Shown piece after piece: positions 32,016-41,881 of a stretch of 41,928 bases of DNA. The DNA is from Arsukibacterium sp. MJ3 (GTDB lineage Bacteria > Pseudomonadota > Gammaproteobacteria > Enterobacterales > Alteromonadaceae). The translations under genes and the position numbers were made by a program. Each line of letters opens with the position of its first letter. The stretch's first letter is position 1. Location: the NCBI RefSeq assembly GCF_000987765.1, contig NZ_LAHP01000025.1:1-41928 (forward strand), given 5' to 3'. A model generated the notes under the pieces. That model had not been told where the DNA came from. It saw only the letters and a program-made list of their open reading frames with translations, and made no database searches.

Positions 32016-33264
32016 TTATCATCACGCTATATTACATGCTGAAGACGTTGATTTAACCACGCTGGCAGCAGAATTTGGTACCCCTTGTTATGTTTATTCC
32101 CGTGCCACTATCGAGCGTCATTATCATGCTTTTGCCAGCAGCGCCGCCGCACATCCGCAAAGCTTGGTGTGCTATGCGGTAAAGGCTAATAGCAATTTAG
32201 CCGTGTTAAATGTACTGAGCAAACTGGGCAGCGGTTTTGATATTGTCTCTGGTGGTGAATTGCGCCGGGTTATTGCGGCCGGTGGCGACCCGGCGAAAAT
32301 TGTCTTTTCTGGTGTCGCAAAAACCGCCGATGATATGCGCTTTGCCCTGCAACTGGGCATTAAATGCTTTAATGTTGAATCTGAAGCTGAGTTAGCACGG
32401 TTACAACAGGTCGCCAGTGCGCTGAATATGCTGGCACCGGTGTCGCTAAGAGTTAATCCGGACATTGATGCCAAAACCCATCCTTATATTTCAACGGGTT
32501 TAAAAGCCAATAAATTTGGCGTTGATATTTTAAAAGCACCTGATATTTATCGGGCCGCCAGCAAAATGAGCCACCTGAAACTGGTTGGGGTAGACTGTCA
32601 TATCGGTTCGCAATTAACAGAAACCCAACCATTTTTAGAGGCGTTGGAAAAACTGATCTCTTTAATTGATACCCTAAAAAAAGACGGCATAAACCTTAGC
32701 CATATCGATATTGGCGGCGGCCTTGGTGTTACTTATGACAAAGAAACGCCCCCTGAGCCTGCAGCCTATATTAACAAAGTAGTTGCACGGCTTCGAGATT
32801 ACCCAGAGCTGGAACTCATAATGGAACCCGGCCGCGCCATTATGGCCAATGCCGGCATTTTGCTTACCCGGATAGAATATTTAAAACCGGGGCAGGAAAA
32901 GCACTTTGCTATTGTCGATGCCGCAATGAACGACTTAATCCGGCCGGCACTGTACAGTGCCTGGCAAAATATTGTGCCGGTTAAACAACACAGTACTGCC
33001 AGCGCGCAACTTTACGATGTAGTAGGCCCGGTATGTGAAACCGGCGATTTTCTTGGTAAAGACCGCACACTGGCAGTTAGCCAGGGCGATTTACTGGCGG
33101 TGCGCTCGGCCGGCGCTTATGGTTTTACCATGAGCTCTAACTACAACAGCCGGCCGAAAGTGGCCGAAGTAATGGTAGCCGGCAACCGCAGTCATTTAAT
33201 CCGGGCCCGTGAACAGTGGCAGGATTTATGGCGCGGCGAACAACTGCTGGTTGACGAGAAATAA
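32002..33264 (+). CDS. lysA: Diaminopimelate decarboxylase
   Basis: The 420-residue PLP enzyme converts meso-diaminopimelate into L-lysine. The PLP lysine is Lys61 in [13 protein letters not shown]. The motif [11 protein letters not shown] binds the phosphate, and the active-site Cys lies in [12 protein letters not shown], supplied across the dimer interface. Start ATG 32002 is set by tgagga nearby and by the family start MDHFNYH. Seven bases later comes dapF, giving adjacent genes for the last two steps of lysine synthesis. Confidence 0.97.
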   Translation: MDHFNYHHAILHAEDVDLTTLAAEFGTPCYVYSRATIERHYHAFASSAAAHPQSLVCYAVKANSNLAVLNVLSKLGSGFDIVSGGELRRVIAAGGDPAKIVFSGVAKTADDMRFALQLGIKCFNVESEAELARLQQVASALNMLAPVSLRVNPDIDAKTHPYISTGLKANKFGVDILKAPDIYRAASKMSHLKLVGVDCHIGSQLTETQPFLEALEKLISLIDTLKKDGINLSHIDIGGGLGVTYDKETPPEPAAYINKVVARLRDYPELELIMEPGRAIMANAGILLTRIEYLKPGQEKHFAIVDAAMNDLIRPALYSAWQNIVPVKQHSTASAQLYDVVGPVCETGDFLGKDRTLAVSQGDLLAVRSAGAYGFTMSSNYNSRPKVAEVMVAGNRSHLIRAREQWQDLWRGEQLLVDEK

Positions 33265-33271
33265 GGCACTG

Positions 33272-34102
33272 ATGATCATTAACTTTTCGAAAATGCATGG
33301 CCTGGGTAACGACTTTATGATGGTCGATAGTGTCAGCCAGAATATTTTTTTAACCAAAGAGCAAATTCGCCAATTAGCTGATCGGAATTTTGGCATAGGG
33401 TTCGATCAATTGCTGATGGTAGAACCACCCTATGATCCGGAACTGGATTTCCATTACCGGATTTTTAATGCTGACGGTACCGAAGTAGAACAATGCGGCA
33501 ATGGTGCCCGTTGCTTCGCCAAATTTGTGCGACACCGTGGCCTGACCAACAAAAATAAAATTCAGGTAAGTACCAAATCTGGCAAAATTACGCTGTATGT
33601 AGAACAAGATGGTCAGGTGACGGTGACTATGAACGTACCACAGCTAGATCCGGCACTAGTACCGTTCAAAGCTCAAAAACAAGAAGCCACCTACATTATG
33701 CGCGCTGACGAGCATACCGTGCTATGTGGTGTAGTCTCTATGGGTAACCCGCATGCGGTGTTAGAGGTAGATGACATTACCAGCGCTAACGTTGCCATTT
33801 TGGGGCCGTTGCTGGAAGGCCATGAACGATTTCCGCAAAAAGCTAATATTGGTTTTATGCAGGTAATAACAGCGCAGCATATTAAACTTCGGGTATGGGA
33901 GCGCGGTGTTGGCGAAACTCTGGCTTGCGGTACCGGTGCTTGCGCCGCTGTAGTGGTTGGTCAGCTGCAAAAAAAATTGGGCCAGCAAGTACAGGTAGAC
34001 TTACCCGGAGGCACCTTGCATATTCGCTGGAATGGCTCGGGCCAGGTGGTAAAAATGACCGGCCCGGCAGAACACGTATTTGATGGACAACTTTCGTTAT
34101 GA
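33272..34102 (+). CDS. dapF: Diaminopimelate epimerase
   Basis: The 276-residue enzyme interconverts LL- and meso-diaminopimelate for lysine and peptidoglycan. It begins [19 protein letters not shown]. The two catalytic cysteines are Cys75 in EQCGNGARC and Cys219 in ACGTGAC. Start ATG 33272 fits the family; an upstream in-frame start at 33209 would overlap lysA and add 21 residues. Its stop overlaps the DUF484 start by four bases. Confidence 0.97.
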   Translation: MIINFSKMHGLGNDFMMVDSVSQNIFLTKEQIRQLADRNFGIGFDQLLMVEPPYDPELDFHYRIFNADGTEVEQCGNGARCFAKFVRHRGLTNKNKIQVSTKSGKITLYVEQDGQVTVTMNVPQLDPALVPFKAQKQEATYIMRADEHTVLCGVVSMGNPHAVLEVDDITSANVAILGPLLEGHERFPQKANIGFMQVITAQHIKLRVWERGVGETLACGTGACAAVVVGQLQKKLGQQVQVDLPGGTLHIRWNGSGQVVKMTGPAEHVFDGQLSL

Positions 34103-34755
34103 CCGATATTTTAGCTCAGGATAAAGACGCCATTGCTACTAGCGTGGTACTGGATTACTTACAGGACCACCCGGAGTTTTTCCAGCAATATCCGCAACTA
34201 TTACAACAAATGCGCTTACCACATCAGCAACGGGGTAGCATATCGTTAGTAGAGCGGCAGCAGGAATTACAACGGGCAAAAATTGCCGCCCTGGAAGATG
34301 ATATTACCCGGCTAATGTCGCTTGCCCGGCAAAACGAGCATATTTTTCATGCTTTAAATACGCTGCATTTAAGTTTACTGCAACACCCGACACTGCCCGA
34401 CGCTGAGCGTGCAGTGCAGCATTTTGCTAAAAGCATGCCGCAAGTGCATGCCTGCCGGCTGGTTTGCCTGCAACCCGACAGCAGCGCCATAAGTCAGTAT
34501 CAGTTACTGTTAACCAGGCGGCTTAGCAGCGACAATGTTTATCTGGGGCGTTTAAACAAAGAAGAACAGCAGCCGTTATTCGCTGACAGCATTCACTCGG
34601 TCGCATTGGTTCAGATTGGTACCGGGCCTGGCCTGGCATTATTAGCCTTTGGCAGTGAGCAAGACGACCACTTTCAGCCAGCAATGGACCGACTGTTTAT
34701 CCGCCACCTGGCAAAACTACTGGTGTTGGTACTGCCCGGTTATGACCGCAACTGA
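34099..34755 (+). CDS. DUF484 family GAF-like protein
   Basis: The 218-residue protein belongs to DUF484, found between dapF and xerC in many gammaproteobacteria. It has a helical N-terminus with [19 protein letters not shown] and [15 protein letters not shown], a coiled segment, and a GAF-like domain (about 85-215). Its function is not established; conserved neighbourhood suggests a link to XerC or to division. It overlaps dapF by four bases and xerC by 14. Confidence 0.9.
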   Translation: MTDILAQDKDAIATSVVLDYLQDHPEFFQQYPQLLQQMRLPHQQRGSISLVERQQELQRAKIAALEDDITRLMSLARQNEHIFHALNTLHLSLLQHPTLPDAERAVQHFAKSMPQVHACRLVCLQPDSSAISQYQLLLTRRLSSDNVYLGRLNKEEQQPLFADSIHSVALVQIGTGPGLALLAFGSEQDDHFQPAMDRLFIRHLAKLLVLVLPGYDRN

Positions 34756-35698
34756 GCCGCACTGGCAACGCGACATTGAGCAATACCTTAGCTACCTGCG
34801 CTTTGAGCGCGGTTACGCCAGCCGCACCTTACAAACCTATCGCCAGCAGCTGAGCCTGCTGGCCAACAGCCTGCCAACTCAGGCAGCCCAAACATTAGAC
34901 AGTAAACCAGCTGAATTTAGCTGGCATAGCCAAACGGAAAGCAGCCTCCAAAGCTATTTGGCCAATGGCCGCCGCCGCGGCCTTAGTGCCCGCAGCCTGG
35001 CTTTGACGGTAGCCTCCTTGCGTGGTCTCTACCGTTATCTGCAGCAACAGCAGCAGCTTAGTGACAATCCGGCACAGTATTTAACGGTTCCGAAACCCAA
35101 GGCTACGCTACCGAAAAACGTTGATATTGATACCTTGCAGCATTTGCTCAGCTTTGATAGCAGCACTGATCTATTGGCATGTCGGGACAAAGCCATGCTG
35201 GAACTGTTCTATTCCTCCGGCCTGCGCCTGGCAGAGTTAGTCAGTACAAACATCAACGATATCGACTGGCGGCAAAAACTAATCCGGGTGCGCGGTAAAG
35301 GCAGCAAAGAGCGGCAAATACCGGTTGGATCGGTAGCGCTATCGGCATTACAACATTGGCTCAGTCAACGCCATTTTTTGCTGGGTGAGGCCACACCAAA
35401 AGCGGATCAGCTGGCGCTATTTCTTAGTAAACAGCAGCAGCGAATTTCGGCCCGTCAGGTTCGGCAGCGGGTAAACCACTGGGCTAAAGTGCAGGGGCTG
35501 GGCCAGCAACTGCATCCGCATATGCTGCGCCACTCGTTTGCCAGCCATGTACTACAATCAAGCGGCGACCTGCGCGCTGTGCAAGACTTACTGGGCCATG
35601 CTAACCTTAGTACCACCCAGGTTTACACCCACCTCGATTTTCAGCATCTGGCGGCGGTGTATGATAACGCTCACCCACGGGCAAAGAAAAAGCCGTAA
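34742..35698 (+). CDS. xerC: Site-specific tyrosine recombinase XerC
   Basis: The 318-residue recombinase resolves chromosome dimers at dif with XerD. All catalytic residues are visible: Arg162 in SSGLRLAEL, Lys186 in RGKGSKER, His260 and Arg263 in HPHMLRHSF, His286 in LLGHANLS and nucleophile Tyr295 in QVYTH. It is about 20 residues longer than E. coli XerC (298), mainly in an inserted Ser/Gln-rich segment near 45-65. ATG 34742 lies inside the DUF484 end and is the first that fits the SAM-like N-terminal domain (QRDIEQYLSYLRFERGYA). Confidence 0.95.
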   Translation: MTATEPHWQRDIEQYLSYLRFERGYASRTLQTYRQQLSLLANSLPTQAAQTLDSKPAEFSWHSQTESSLQSYLANGRRRGLSARSLALTVASLRGLYRYLQQQQQLSDNPAQYLTVPKPKATLPKNVDIDTLQHLLSFDSSTDLLACRDKAMLELFYSSGLRLAELVSTNINDIDWRQKLIRVRGKGSKERQIPVGSVALSALQHWLSQRHFLLGEATPKADQLALFLSKQQQRISARQVRQRVNHWAKVQGLGQQLHPHMLRHSFASHVLQSSGDLRAVQDLLGHANLSTTQVYTHLDFQHLAAVYDNAHPRAKKKP

Positions 35699-35778
35699 TA
35701 CTCCGTAAGAACTATAGTAGTCTCACTGGCGTAAATCTTTATAAGTAAAATTACGTTATGTTGAATTCTGGAAAACCC

Positions 35779-36489
35779 ATGCAAGTATTTAAAGCCCTCT
35801 CTGCTATTCAGGCATTGTCATTTGATCTAGATGACACGCTTTACCATAACGCGCCGGTGATTGCGGCTGCCGAACAAGCTATGCTTAACGCGTTGGCACA
35901 GCAAGCACCCGTTAGTAAAAATAAAGACAGTACCTTTTGGGGCCAGCAGCGCGTACAGCTGGCCAAAATACAGCCAGAAATACGCCATGATATTGGCCGC
36001 TGGCGCCTGCTGGGTATTGAAGCCGGGCTGCTTGAATTAGGCTTGCCATACCAAGAGGCTAAACACGTTGCCCAGCATGGTTACGATGCTTTTTTGGAAG
36101 CGCGTACAAGAATTAGCGTAACAGCTGACATCACTCAACTATTAACCCTTCTTGCCACACGTTACCGGCTAATTGCCATAACCAATGGTAATGCCTGCAT
36201 TCATAAAATGGGCATAGGCGGCTTATTTCAATTTAGCTTGCAGGCCGGGCCTGACGGTAAGATGAAGCCCTACCCTGATATGTTTCAGCTGGCATCACAG
36301 CGGCTAAAACTGGCCCCAGCGCACATTCTGCATATTGGCGACAGCCACCGCGCCGATGTAATGGGCGCCTTAGCCGTGGGCTGCCAAACCGCCTGGCTGG
36401 ATCATCACCAGCAAGCAGTAAGTACCTTGCCGCATATCCGCCTGACAGATGTGCGGCAGTTAGGCGCTTTACTGCTACCAAACAACTGA
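35779..36489 (+). CDS. yigB: HAD-family phosphatase YigB
   Basis: The 236-residue haloacid dehalogenase phosphatase carries motif I FDLDDTLY (Asp16, Asp18), motif II ITNGNA, a motif III Lys in KMKPYPDMF and motif IV HIGDSHRADVMGA. E. coli YigB dephosphorylates the riboflavin precursor 5-amino-6-ribitylaminouracil phosphate. An ATG at 35758 is also in frame, but 35779 gives MQVFKALSAIQALSFDLDD, which aligns with the E. coli start. It lies between xerC and uvrD as in E. coli. Confidence 0.9.
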   Translation: MQVFKALSAIQALSFDLDDTLYHNAPVIAAAEQAMLNALAQQAPVSKNKDSTFWGQQRVQLAKIQPEIRHDIGRWRLLGIEAGLLELGLPYQEAKHVAQHGYDAFLEARTRISVTADITQLLTLLATRYRLIAITNGNACIHKMGIGGLFQFSLQAGPDGKMKPYPDMFQLASQRLKLAPAHILHIGDSHRADVMGALAVGCQTAWLDHHQQAVSTLPHIRLTDVRQLGALLLPNN

Positions 36490-36526
36490 CACTGGTTATT
36501 TATCCACTAAAAGCCGGCAGCTTTAC

Positions 36527-36554
36527 TTGGCGCACCGGTTTCGCCTGCTATAAT
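36527..36554 (+). promoter_or_regulatory. Candidate sigma-70 promoter for uvrD
   Basis: The hexamers ttggcg (36527-36532) and tataat (36549-36554) are spaced by 16 bases and end 30 bases before the uvrD ATG. No LexA box of the CTGT-N8-ACAG type was seen, unlike E. coli uvrD. Confidence 0.6.
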
Positions 36555-36584
36555 GGCCGGCAAATAGTTTACTGAGATGATCTG

Positions 36585-38756
36585 ATGGATGTATCCAACC
36601 TGCTGGATGGTTTAAACGATAAACAACGTGACGCGGTGGCAGCGCCGGCGCAGCATATGCTGATATTAGCGGGTGCTGGCAGTGGTAAAACCCGCGTACT
36701 GGTGCATCGTTTAGCCTGGTTAATGCAGGTGGAAACTGTCGCCCCATATAGTTTACTGGCGGTAACCTTTACCAATAAAGCAGCTAAAGAAATGCGCGGC
36801 CGCATTGAAAGCACTATTGGTGTCAGTTTAAATAATCTGTGGATGGGTACTTTTCATGGCTTATCGCACCGCATGTTACGGGCACACTACCAGCAGGCCG
36901 GTTTACCCCAAGGCTTTCAAATCATCGACTCTGACGACCAGTTCCGGTTGGTTAAACGGGTATTAAAAGCTTTAAACCTGGATGAAAAGCACTGGCCTGC
37001 TAAGCAAATTCAATGGTTTATTAATGGCCGTAAGGATGACGGCCAGCGCCCGGCGATGATCGATGCTGGCGGTGATTTTAGCATGGTGCAAATGGTGAAA
37101 ATTTATGCGGCCTATCAGGAAATGTGTGACCGTGCCGGCTTGGTGGATTTTGCTGAAATTTTGCTACGTAGTTTTGAGTTATTAAAAAAACATGATGATG
37201 TACGGTCTCATTATCAGCAGCGTTTTAGACATATTCTGGTAGACGAGTTTCAGGATACTAATGCGATTCAGTATAATTGGCTGCGCTTGTTGGCAGGCAA
37301 TGCTGCCAGGGTAATGATCGTTGGCGATGATGATCAGTCTATTTACGGCTGGCGCGGTGCCAGGGTAGAGAATATTCAGCAATTTTTACGCGACTTTGAT
37401 GGCGCCGAAACTATCCGGCTGGAACAAAATTACCGCTCTACTGCCACCATTTTAAAAGCCGCTAATGCCGTTATTGCCAATAACAGCGGCCGGCTCGGTA
37501 AAGATTTATGGACCGATGGCGTTGAGGGCGAAACGATTTCGCTGTATACCGCTTTTAACGAATTAGACGAAGCACGCTTTATTGTGTCGCGCATTCGCAG
37601 TTGGCATAACCAGGGTGGCGCACTAATAGAAAGCGCTATTTTATATCGTAATAACGCCCAATCACGGGTGCTGGAAGAAGCCCTTATTCAGGAAGGGTTG
37701 CATTATCGTATTTATGGCGGCCTTCGTTTTTATGAACGACAAGAAATTAAAGACGCGCTGGCGTATTTACGACTGGTCAGCAATCGCCAGGATGATGCCG
37801 CAATGGAACGTATTATTAATACACCGGCACGCGGTATTGGTGATACCACGATGAATAAAGTTCGGCTGCATGCCCGTGCCGAGCAGCAAACGCTGTGGCA
37901 AGCCTTGCAGCAAATGCTGCAACAAAAACAACTGAGCGGCCGGGCGGCCAACGCCATTGAACAGTTTATGCAGTTAATTGACCGGCTGGAACAAGAGTTA
38001 ACCGATTTACCGCTGTTTGAACAAGCCGAGCATATTATTAAGCAATCTGGCTTGTACGCTATGTACCAAGCTGAAAAAGGCGAAAAAGCGCAAACCCGCA
38101 TAGAAAACTTAAACGAACTGGTCACTGCCTGTCAGAATTTTAACAGCAACACGACAGAAGAAATGACACCGCTGGCGGCTTTTTTATCGCAAGCTGCGCT
38201 GGAAGCAGGTGATTATCAGGCGGAAGAGCATTCCGATGCCGTGCAACTCATGACGTTACACAGCGCTAAAGGCCTGGAGTTCCCACTGGTATTTATGTGC
38301 GGTTTGGAAGAAGGTATGTTCCCAAGCCAACAAAGTGGTGATGACCCAACCCGCTTAGAAGAAGAACGTCGCCTCTGTTATGTGGGCATGACCCGCGCCA
38401 TGCAAAAACTCTATTTATGCCACGCCGAAAGCCGGCGCTTATACGGCCAGGAGCAATACCATAAACCTTCACGCTTTATCCGGGAAATCCCGGCTGAATA
38501 TCTGGATGAAATCCGCTTAACAACTCAAGTTAGCCGGCCTGTTCAGTCTAACCGGTTTGGCAGTGCAGCCAGCCATGTTGCTTTTGAAAGCACCGGCTTT
38601 AAACTGGGTCAGCGCGTGTTACACGACAAGTTTGGTGAAGGCACGGTGTTAAACTATGAAGGTACCGGCCCACAATCGCGCATTCAGGTTAATTTTGACC
38701 AGCTGGGTAGTAAATGGCTGGTTACTGCCTATGCCCGATTGCAGGCTGTTGATTAA
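36585..38756 (+). CDS. uvrD: DNA helicase II UvrD
   Basis: The 723-residue SF1A helicase unwinds DNA 3' to 5' in nucleotide excision and mismatch repair. Motifs: Q motif LNDKQRDAV, Walker A AGAGSGKT (29-36), Ia TFTNKAAKEM, II VDEFQDTN, III GDDDQSIYGWRGA, IV LEQNYRS, V TLHSAKGLEFPLVF and VI CYVGMTRAM. The C-terminal end (GQRVLHDKFGEGTVLNYEG and following) is the UvrD/PcrA tail domain. Length matches E. coli (720). Its TAA is followed at once by the tmcA ATG. Confidence 0.97.
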   Translation: MDVSNLLDGLNDKQRDAVAAPAQHMLILAGAGSGKTRVLVHRLAWLMQVETVAPYSLLAVTFTNKAAKEMRGRIESTIGVSLNNLWMGTFHGLSHRMLRAHYQQAGLPQGFQIIDSDDQFRLVKRVLKALNLDEKHWPAKQIQWFINGRKDDGQRPAMIDAGGDFSMVQMVKIYAAYQEMCDRAGLVDFAEILLRSFELLKKHDDVRSHYQQRFRHILVDEFQDTNAIQYNWLRLLAGNAARVMIVGDDDQSIYGWRGARVENIQQFLRDFDGAETIRLEQNYRSTATILKAANAVIANNSGRLGKDLWTDGVEGETISLYTAFNELDEARFIVSRIRSWHNQGGALIESAILYRNNAQSRVLEEALIQEGLHYRIYGGLRFYERQEIKDALAYLRLVSNRQDDAAMERIINTPARGIGDTTMNKVRLHARAEQQTLWQALQQMLQQKQLSGRAANAIEQFMQLIDRLEQELTDLPLFEQAEHIIKQSGLYAMYQAEKGEKAQTRIENLNELVTACQNFNSNTTEEMTPLAAFLSQAALEAGDYQAEEHSDAVQLMTLHSAKGLEFPLVFMCGLEEGMFPSQQSGDDPTRLEEERRLCYVGMTRAMQKLYLCHAESRRLYGQEQYHKPSRFIREIPAEYLDEIRLTTQVSRPVQSNRFGSAASHVAFESTGFKLGQRVLHDKFGEGTVLNYEGTGPQSRIQVNFDQLGSKWLVTAYARLQAVD

Positions 38757-40841
38757 ATGCCGTTACTGGCACTTTTACGGCCGCTATTGGCTGAAGCCTC
38801 TGCTCGGCATCTTCGTTTACCGGTACTGTTGCAAGGCGAGCAAAATGCCGTGTTACTCCTTTGCCATAAGGTCGTTGAGCAGCTAAAACCCAAAACGCAT
38901 TATTGGTTGGGCGAGCAGGCGCCACCAGGCAGTATTATTCTTAAAGCTGGCAATAATTATCAGTTACTGGGTAGTGAATGCGATCTGTTAATTATAAATG
39001 CCTTTAATGGTTTGAATGCCGATTTGGTTGCAGCCAGTGCCGGGTGTTTACGTGCAGGAGGCCTATGGTTGATACTGGCGCCACCTGATGCGCAGTGGTG
39101 CCAGCAAGCCAACCCTGCGCATGCTTCATTATTACCCTATCCTTTTAAGGCTGCTGAGCATAACGGCCAGTTTATCCGCTTTTGGTTAGCCCGGCTGGCT
39201 AATTGTCCGCTACTAAAACTCAGCCTCGCTAATGAGCAGCTCAGTATTAGCCAAGCAATAACACTACCGGAATTTAAGCCGGTGCCGCAACCAACAAAAC
39301 CTTATGCCAGCGCAGATCAACAGCTTGCAGTAGCTGCAATTATTAAGGTAGTAACGGGTCACCGTAAACGTCCATTAGTATTAATTGCCGATCGTGGCCG
39401 GGGTAAATCGGCAGCGCTGGGTATTGCTGCAGCGCAGTTAGTTAAACAAGGTAAGCAATATATAGTGATAACTGGCGCTAGCCCTAATGCTACCACCACT
39501 GCTTTGCAGCATTATCAGCAACTAATGCCTACCACTACAGGGCTGCACTTTATGGCTATTGATCAGCTGCTGCAGCAACAACCAAATCTTGATTTATTAT
39601 TGATAGATGAAGCAGCAGCACTGCCAACCAACATATTAAAGCAACTTGCCGATCGCTACAGCCGTATTGTATTTGCAACAACTGAGCATGGTTATGAAGG
39701 TACCGGTCGCGGCTTTCAATTGCGCTTTCAGGCATATTTAAACCAGAACCAACCTGGCTGGCGTCGTTTACAACTTAGCCAAGCTATTCGTTATCAGCAA
39801 CAAGACCCATTGGAACAGCTCGTTTTTCATAGTTTCTTATTACAACAGCCTGACGCCACCCTACATTATCAGCCAGACTTAACTTTGCAGGTACGTCAAT
39901 ATCGTCATAGCGACTGGTTAGCAAACTCAGAGCAACTACTGGCAGTGTTTCATCTGTTAAGCCAGGCCCATTACCAAACTCAAATAAAAGACTTAGCAGC
40001 GCTTTTAGATAACCCGCAGCTACGGGTAATGGCTTTATATCAGCAAGACCAACTACTAGCCTGTGCCTTATTAAGCTTTGAAGGGGAACTCCCTCTACCA
40101 CTTTGCCAGCAAATTTATCAGGGCAAACGACGAGTACATGGTCATTTACTGGCTCAAAGCCTGGCGTTTCATCTGGCTCAGCCACAACTTGCCAGCCAAG
40201 CTCTGGTGCGGGTTATGCGAATTGCCGTTGCAGCGCCATTTCAACGCAATGGGTTGGGCAGTAAATTACTGCAGCAAATAGCCAGCGTACTTAAGGCTGA
40301 AAACATTGCCTGGCTGGGGACTAGTTTTGGTGTTAGTGACACTTTACTGTCTTTTTGGGAAAAGGCAGGGTTTATACCCGTTCGGCTAAGTCACTTTGCT
40401 GACAATGCCAGTAGCGAGCCTTCTATATTAATGTTGCAACCACTTAATGCAGCCGTTGAACCAGCACATTTTTTACAGCAACAATTAGGATACGAGTTAT
40501 ATCAGACCCTTATGGAGTATCCGGAAAACCTCAGTTTTACTGTCATTAAACGGTTGATCATCACACCAGCAGGAGGCTTGAGTGAAGCAGAACAGCAGCA
40601 AGTTCAACTTTTTGCTGCAGGTCAGCGTCCTTATCAGTTAGTCGCATCCTTACTAGTGGTCTGGTTTAATCAGCATTATAGGCAACTTGAACCTGCAGCA
40701 GCCGCTGTTTTAGCCGCTCGTTTATGGCAAAAACAGGGTTGGCAAATAATTTGCCAACGTTTTCAACTGACGGGCCAAGCAGCATGTATTAAACTGATAC
40801 AGCAACAACTTAACGCATTAGAAAGTATTCCAAGCGACTAA
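38757..40841 (+). CDS. tmcA: tRNA(Met) cytidine acetyltransferase TmcA
   Basis: The 694-residue enzyme acetylates the wobble cytidine of elongator tRNA-Met, using ATP and acetyl-CoA. An N-terminal DUF1726-like domain (1-170) is followed by the RecD-like helicase module with Walker A ADRGRGKSA (211-219) and Walker B LLIDEAAALP (281-290). Next come a GNAT domain with VRVMRIAVAAPFQRNGLGSKLL and a C-terminal tRNA-binding tail. Length is similar to E. coli TmcA (671). It starts immediately after the uvrD stop, so cotranscription is likely. Confidence 0.95.
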   Translation: MPLLALLRPLLAEASARHLRLPVLLQGEQNAVLLLCHKVVEQLKPKTHYWLGEQAPPGSIILKAGNNYQLLGSECDLLIINAFNGLNADLVAASAGCLRAGGLWLILAPPDAQWCQQANPAHASLLPYPFKAAEHNGQFIRFWLARLANCPLLKLSLANEQLSISQAITLPEFKPVPQPTKPYASADQQLAVAAIIKVVTGHRKRPLVLIADRGRGKSAALGIAAAQLVKQGKQYIVITGASPNATTTALQHYQQLMPTTTGLHFMAIDQLLQQQPNLDLLLIDEAAALPTNILKQLADRYSRIVFATTEHGYEGTGRGFQLRFQAYLNQNQPGWRRLQLSQAIRYQQQDPLEQLVFHSFLLQQPDATLHYQPDLTLQVRQYRHSDWLANSEQLLAVFHLLSQAHYQTQIKDLAALLDNPQLRVMALYQQDQLLACALLSFEGELPLPLCQQIYQGKRRVHGHLLAQSLAFHLAQPQLASQALVRVMRIAVAAPFQRNGLGSKLLQQIASVLKAENIAWLGTSFGVSDTLLSFWEKAGFIPVRLSHFADNASSEPSILMLQPLNAAVEPAHFLQQQLGYELYQTLMEYPENLSFTVIKRLIITPAGGLSEAEQQQVQLFAAGQRPYQLVASLLVVWFNQHYRQLEPAAAAVLAARLWQKQGWQIICQRFQLTGQAACIKLIQQQLNALESIPSD

Positions 40842-40911
40842 TACTGTTTTCAGCTTCAGAAAAATGCTAATGTGCGACGATTTATTTGAATACTGTTGAT
40901 ACTATATTTCT

Positions 40912-41709
40912 ATGACGATGATAACGCCGTTACTAATAAGCCTTGCTGCCAGTAGTTTTTCAGGCTATAGCCAAACTGAAATACGCACTTTACAATACGC
41001 GGTAGATAGCCATGCCTACAGCACCGCCCTAGAACATTTCTATCAACACTGTAATGAACTCGACGCAGCGCAATTCATGGTTAAAAAACCTGATAACAGC
41101 CGGTTTTTTAACTTATTAGAACAACAATTACAACTCGATATAAATCAGTTCACTGAAAATGTTGTAGGTAATACAAGGCTGCATCAACGCGTAGCAAACA
41201 ACATCCTGCTTACTGATTGCACTGACCATGCTAACTATCAACAGGTACTCGATAAATATGAGTTAGCATTATTCGCTTTGGAAATCGCTACACCTGTTAA
41301 AGTAAGTAAAGACAGCAGTAGTGTTAAATGGCAAAAGCAAAAGTCGGTAATGAAACAACAGGCAAGCGAACTATTACAGCGCAGCAAAGCAGTTGCATTA
41401 GTGAGTATTGTCGATCGCAACAGCCTTAGCTCGCTGGAGCAAAGTAATTTTTTGCATCCTGAATATAAAGGCCAATATATTTATAAACTGGAACAAGGCT
41501 GGCGCAATATTCCCTCTAAATATATGGGCATGCAGAGCTATCTGACGGAACAACAATATACAAAAAGCCCTAAAAGCTGGTTATTGTTGTTAGACCAGCA
41601 TAATCAATTTATTAAAGTATTTAGCGAAGCTGATGTGCAAGTGTATCTTCAGTTACTTGGCAAAGCAGAATGGCATTTCGACAATCAGGGTAACCTGCAA
41701 CGTAAATAA
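40912..41709 (+). CDS. Uncharacterised protein with possible signal peptide
   Basis: The 265-residue protein starts MTMITPLLISLAASSFSGYS, a hydrophobic stretch that could be a signal peptide but has no basic N-terminal residue. The rest is mostly soluble and rich in Gln, Leu and Asn, with a helical central part (YELALFALEIATPVK) and no motif I recognise. A second ATG at 40918 is possible. No clear ribosome site or strong promoter is seen in the 70-base gap after tmcA. The next feature is the oppositely oriented rRNA operon end. Function unknown. Confidence 0.6.
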   Translation: MTMITPLLISLAASSFSGYSQTEIRTLQYAVDSHAYSTALEHFYQHCNELDAAQFMVKKPDNSRFFNLLEQQLQLDINQFTENVVGNTRLHQRVANNILLTDCTDHANYQQVLDKYELALFALEIATPVKVSKDSSSVKWQKQKSVMKQQASELLQRSKAVALVSIVDRNSLSSLEQSNFLHPEYKGQYIYKLEQGWRNIPSKYMGMQSYLTEQQYTKSPKSWLLLLDQHNQFIKVFSEADVQVYLQLLGKAEWHFDNQGNLQRK

Positions 41710-41764
41710 TTAAATTCCTTTCCAAGCTACCTTAGTCTTTCCTTAAAAACTATAAATTCATCTT

Positions 41765-41787
41765 AACCCCCGTTGACAAAGGGGGTT
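41765..41787 (+). terminator. Possible hairpin downstream of the uncharacterised gene
   Basis: A 7-bp stem (aaccccc / gggggtt) with a nine-base loop lies 56 bases after the stop of the 265-residue protein. It lacks a proper T-run, so it is only a weak terminator candidate. A second small stem, cttagt/actaag, follows about two bases later. Confidence 0.35.
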
Positions 41788-41836
41788 GCTTAGTGGCAAC
41801 TAAGAGCAACGGCTATCTTAGTGGATCGTAGCCAAT

Positions 41837-41867
41837 AAAAAAGCCCCAGCTCTTACGAGAGGGGCTT
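41837..41867 (-). terminator. Terminator of the rRNA operon after 5S
   Basis: On the minus strand aagcccc and ggggctt pair around an inner ctc/gag stem and are followed by six T residues. It lies 15 bases beyond the 5S end, the expected place for an rrn terminator. Confidence 0.85.
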
Positions 41868-41881
41868 ATTTATTGAATTGG

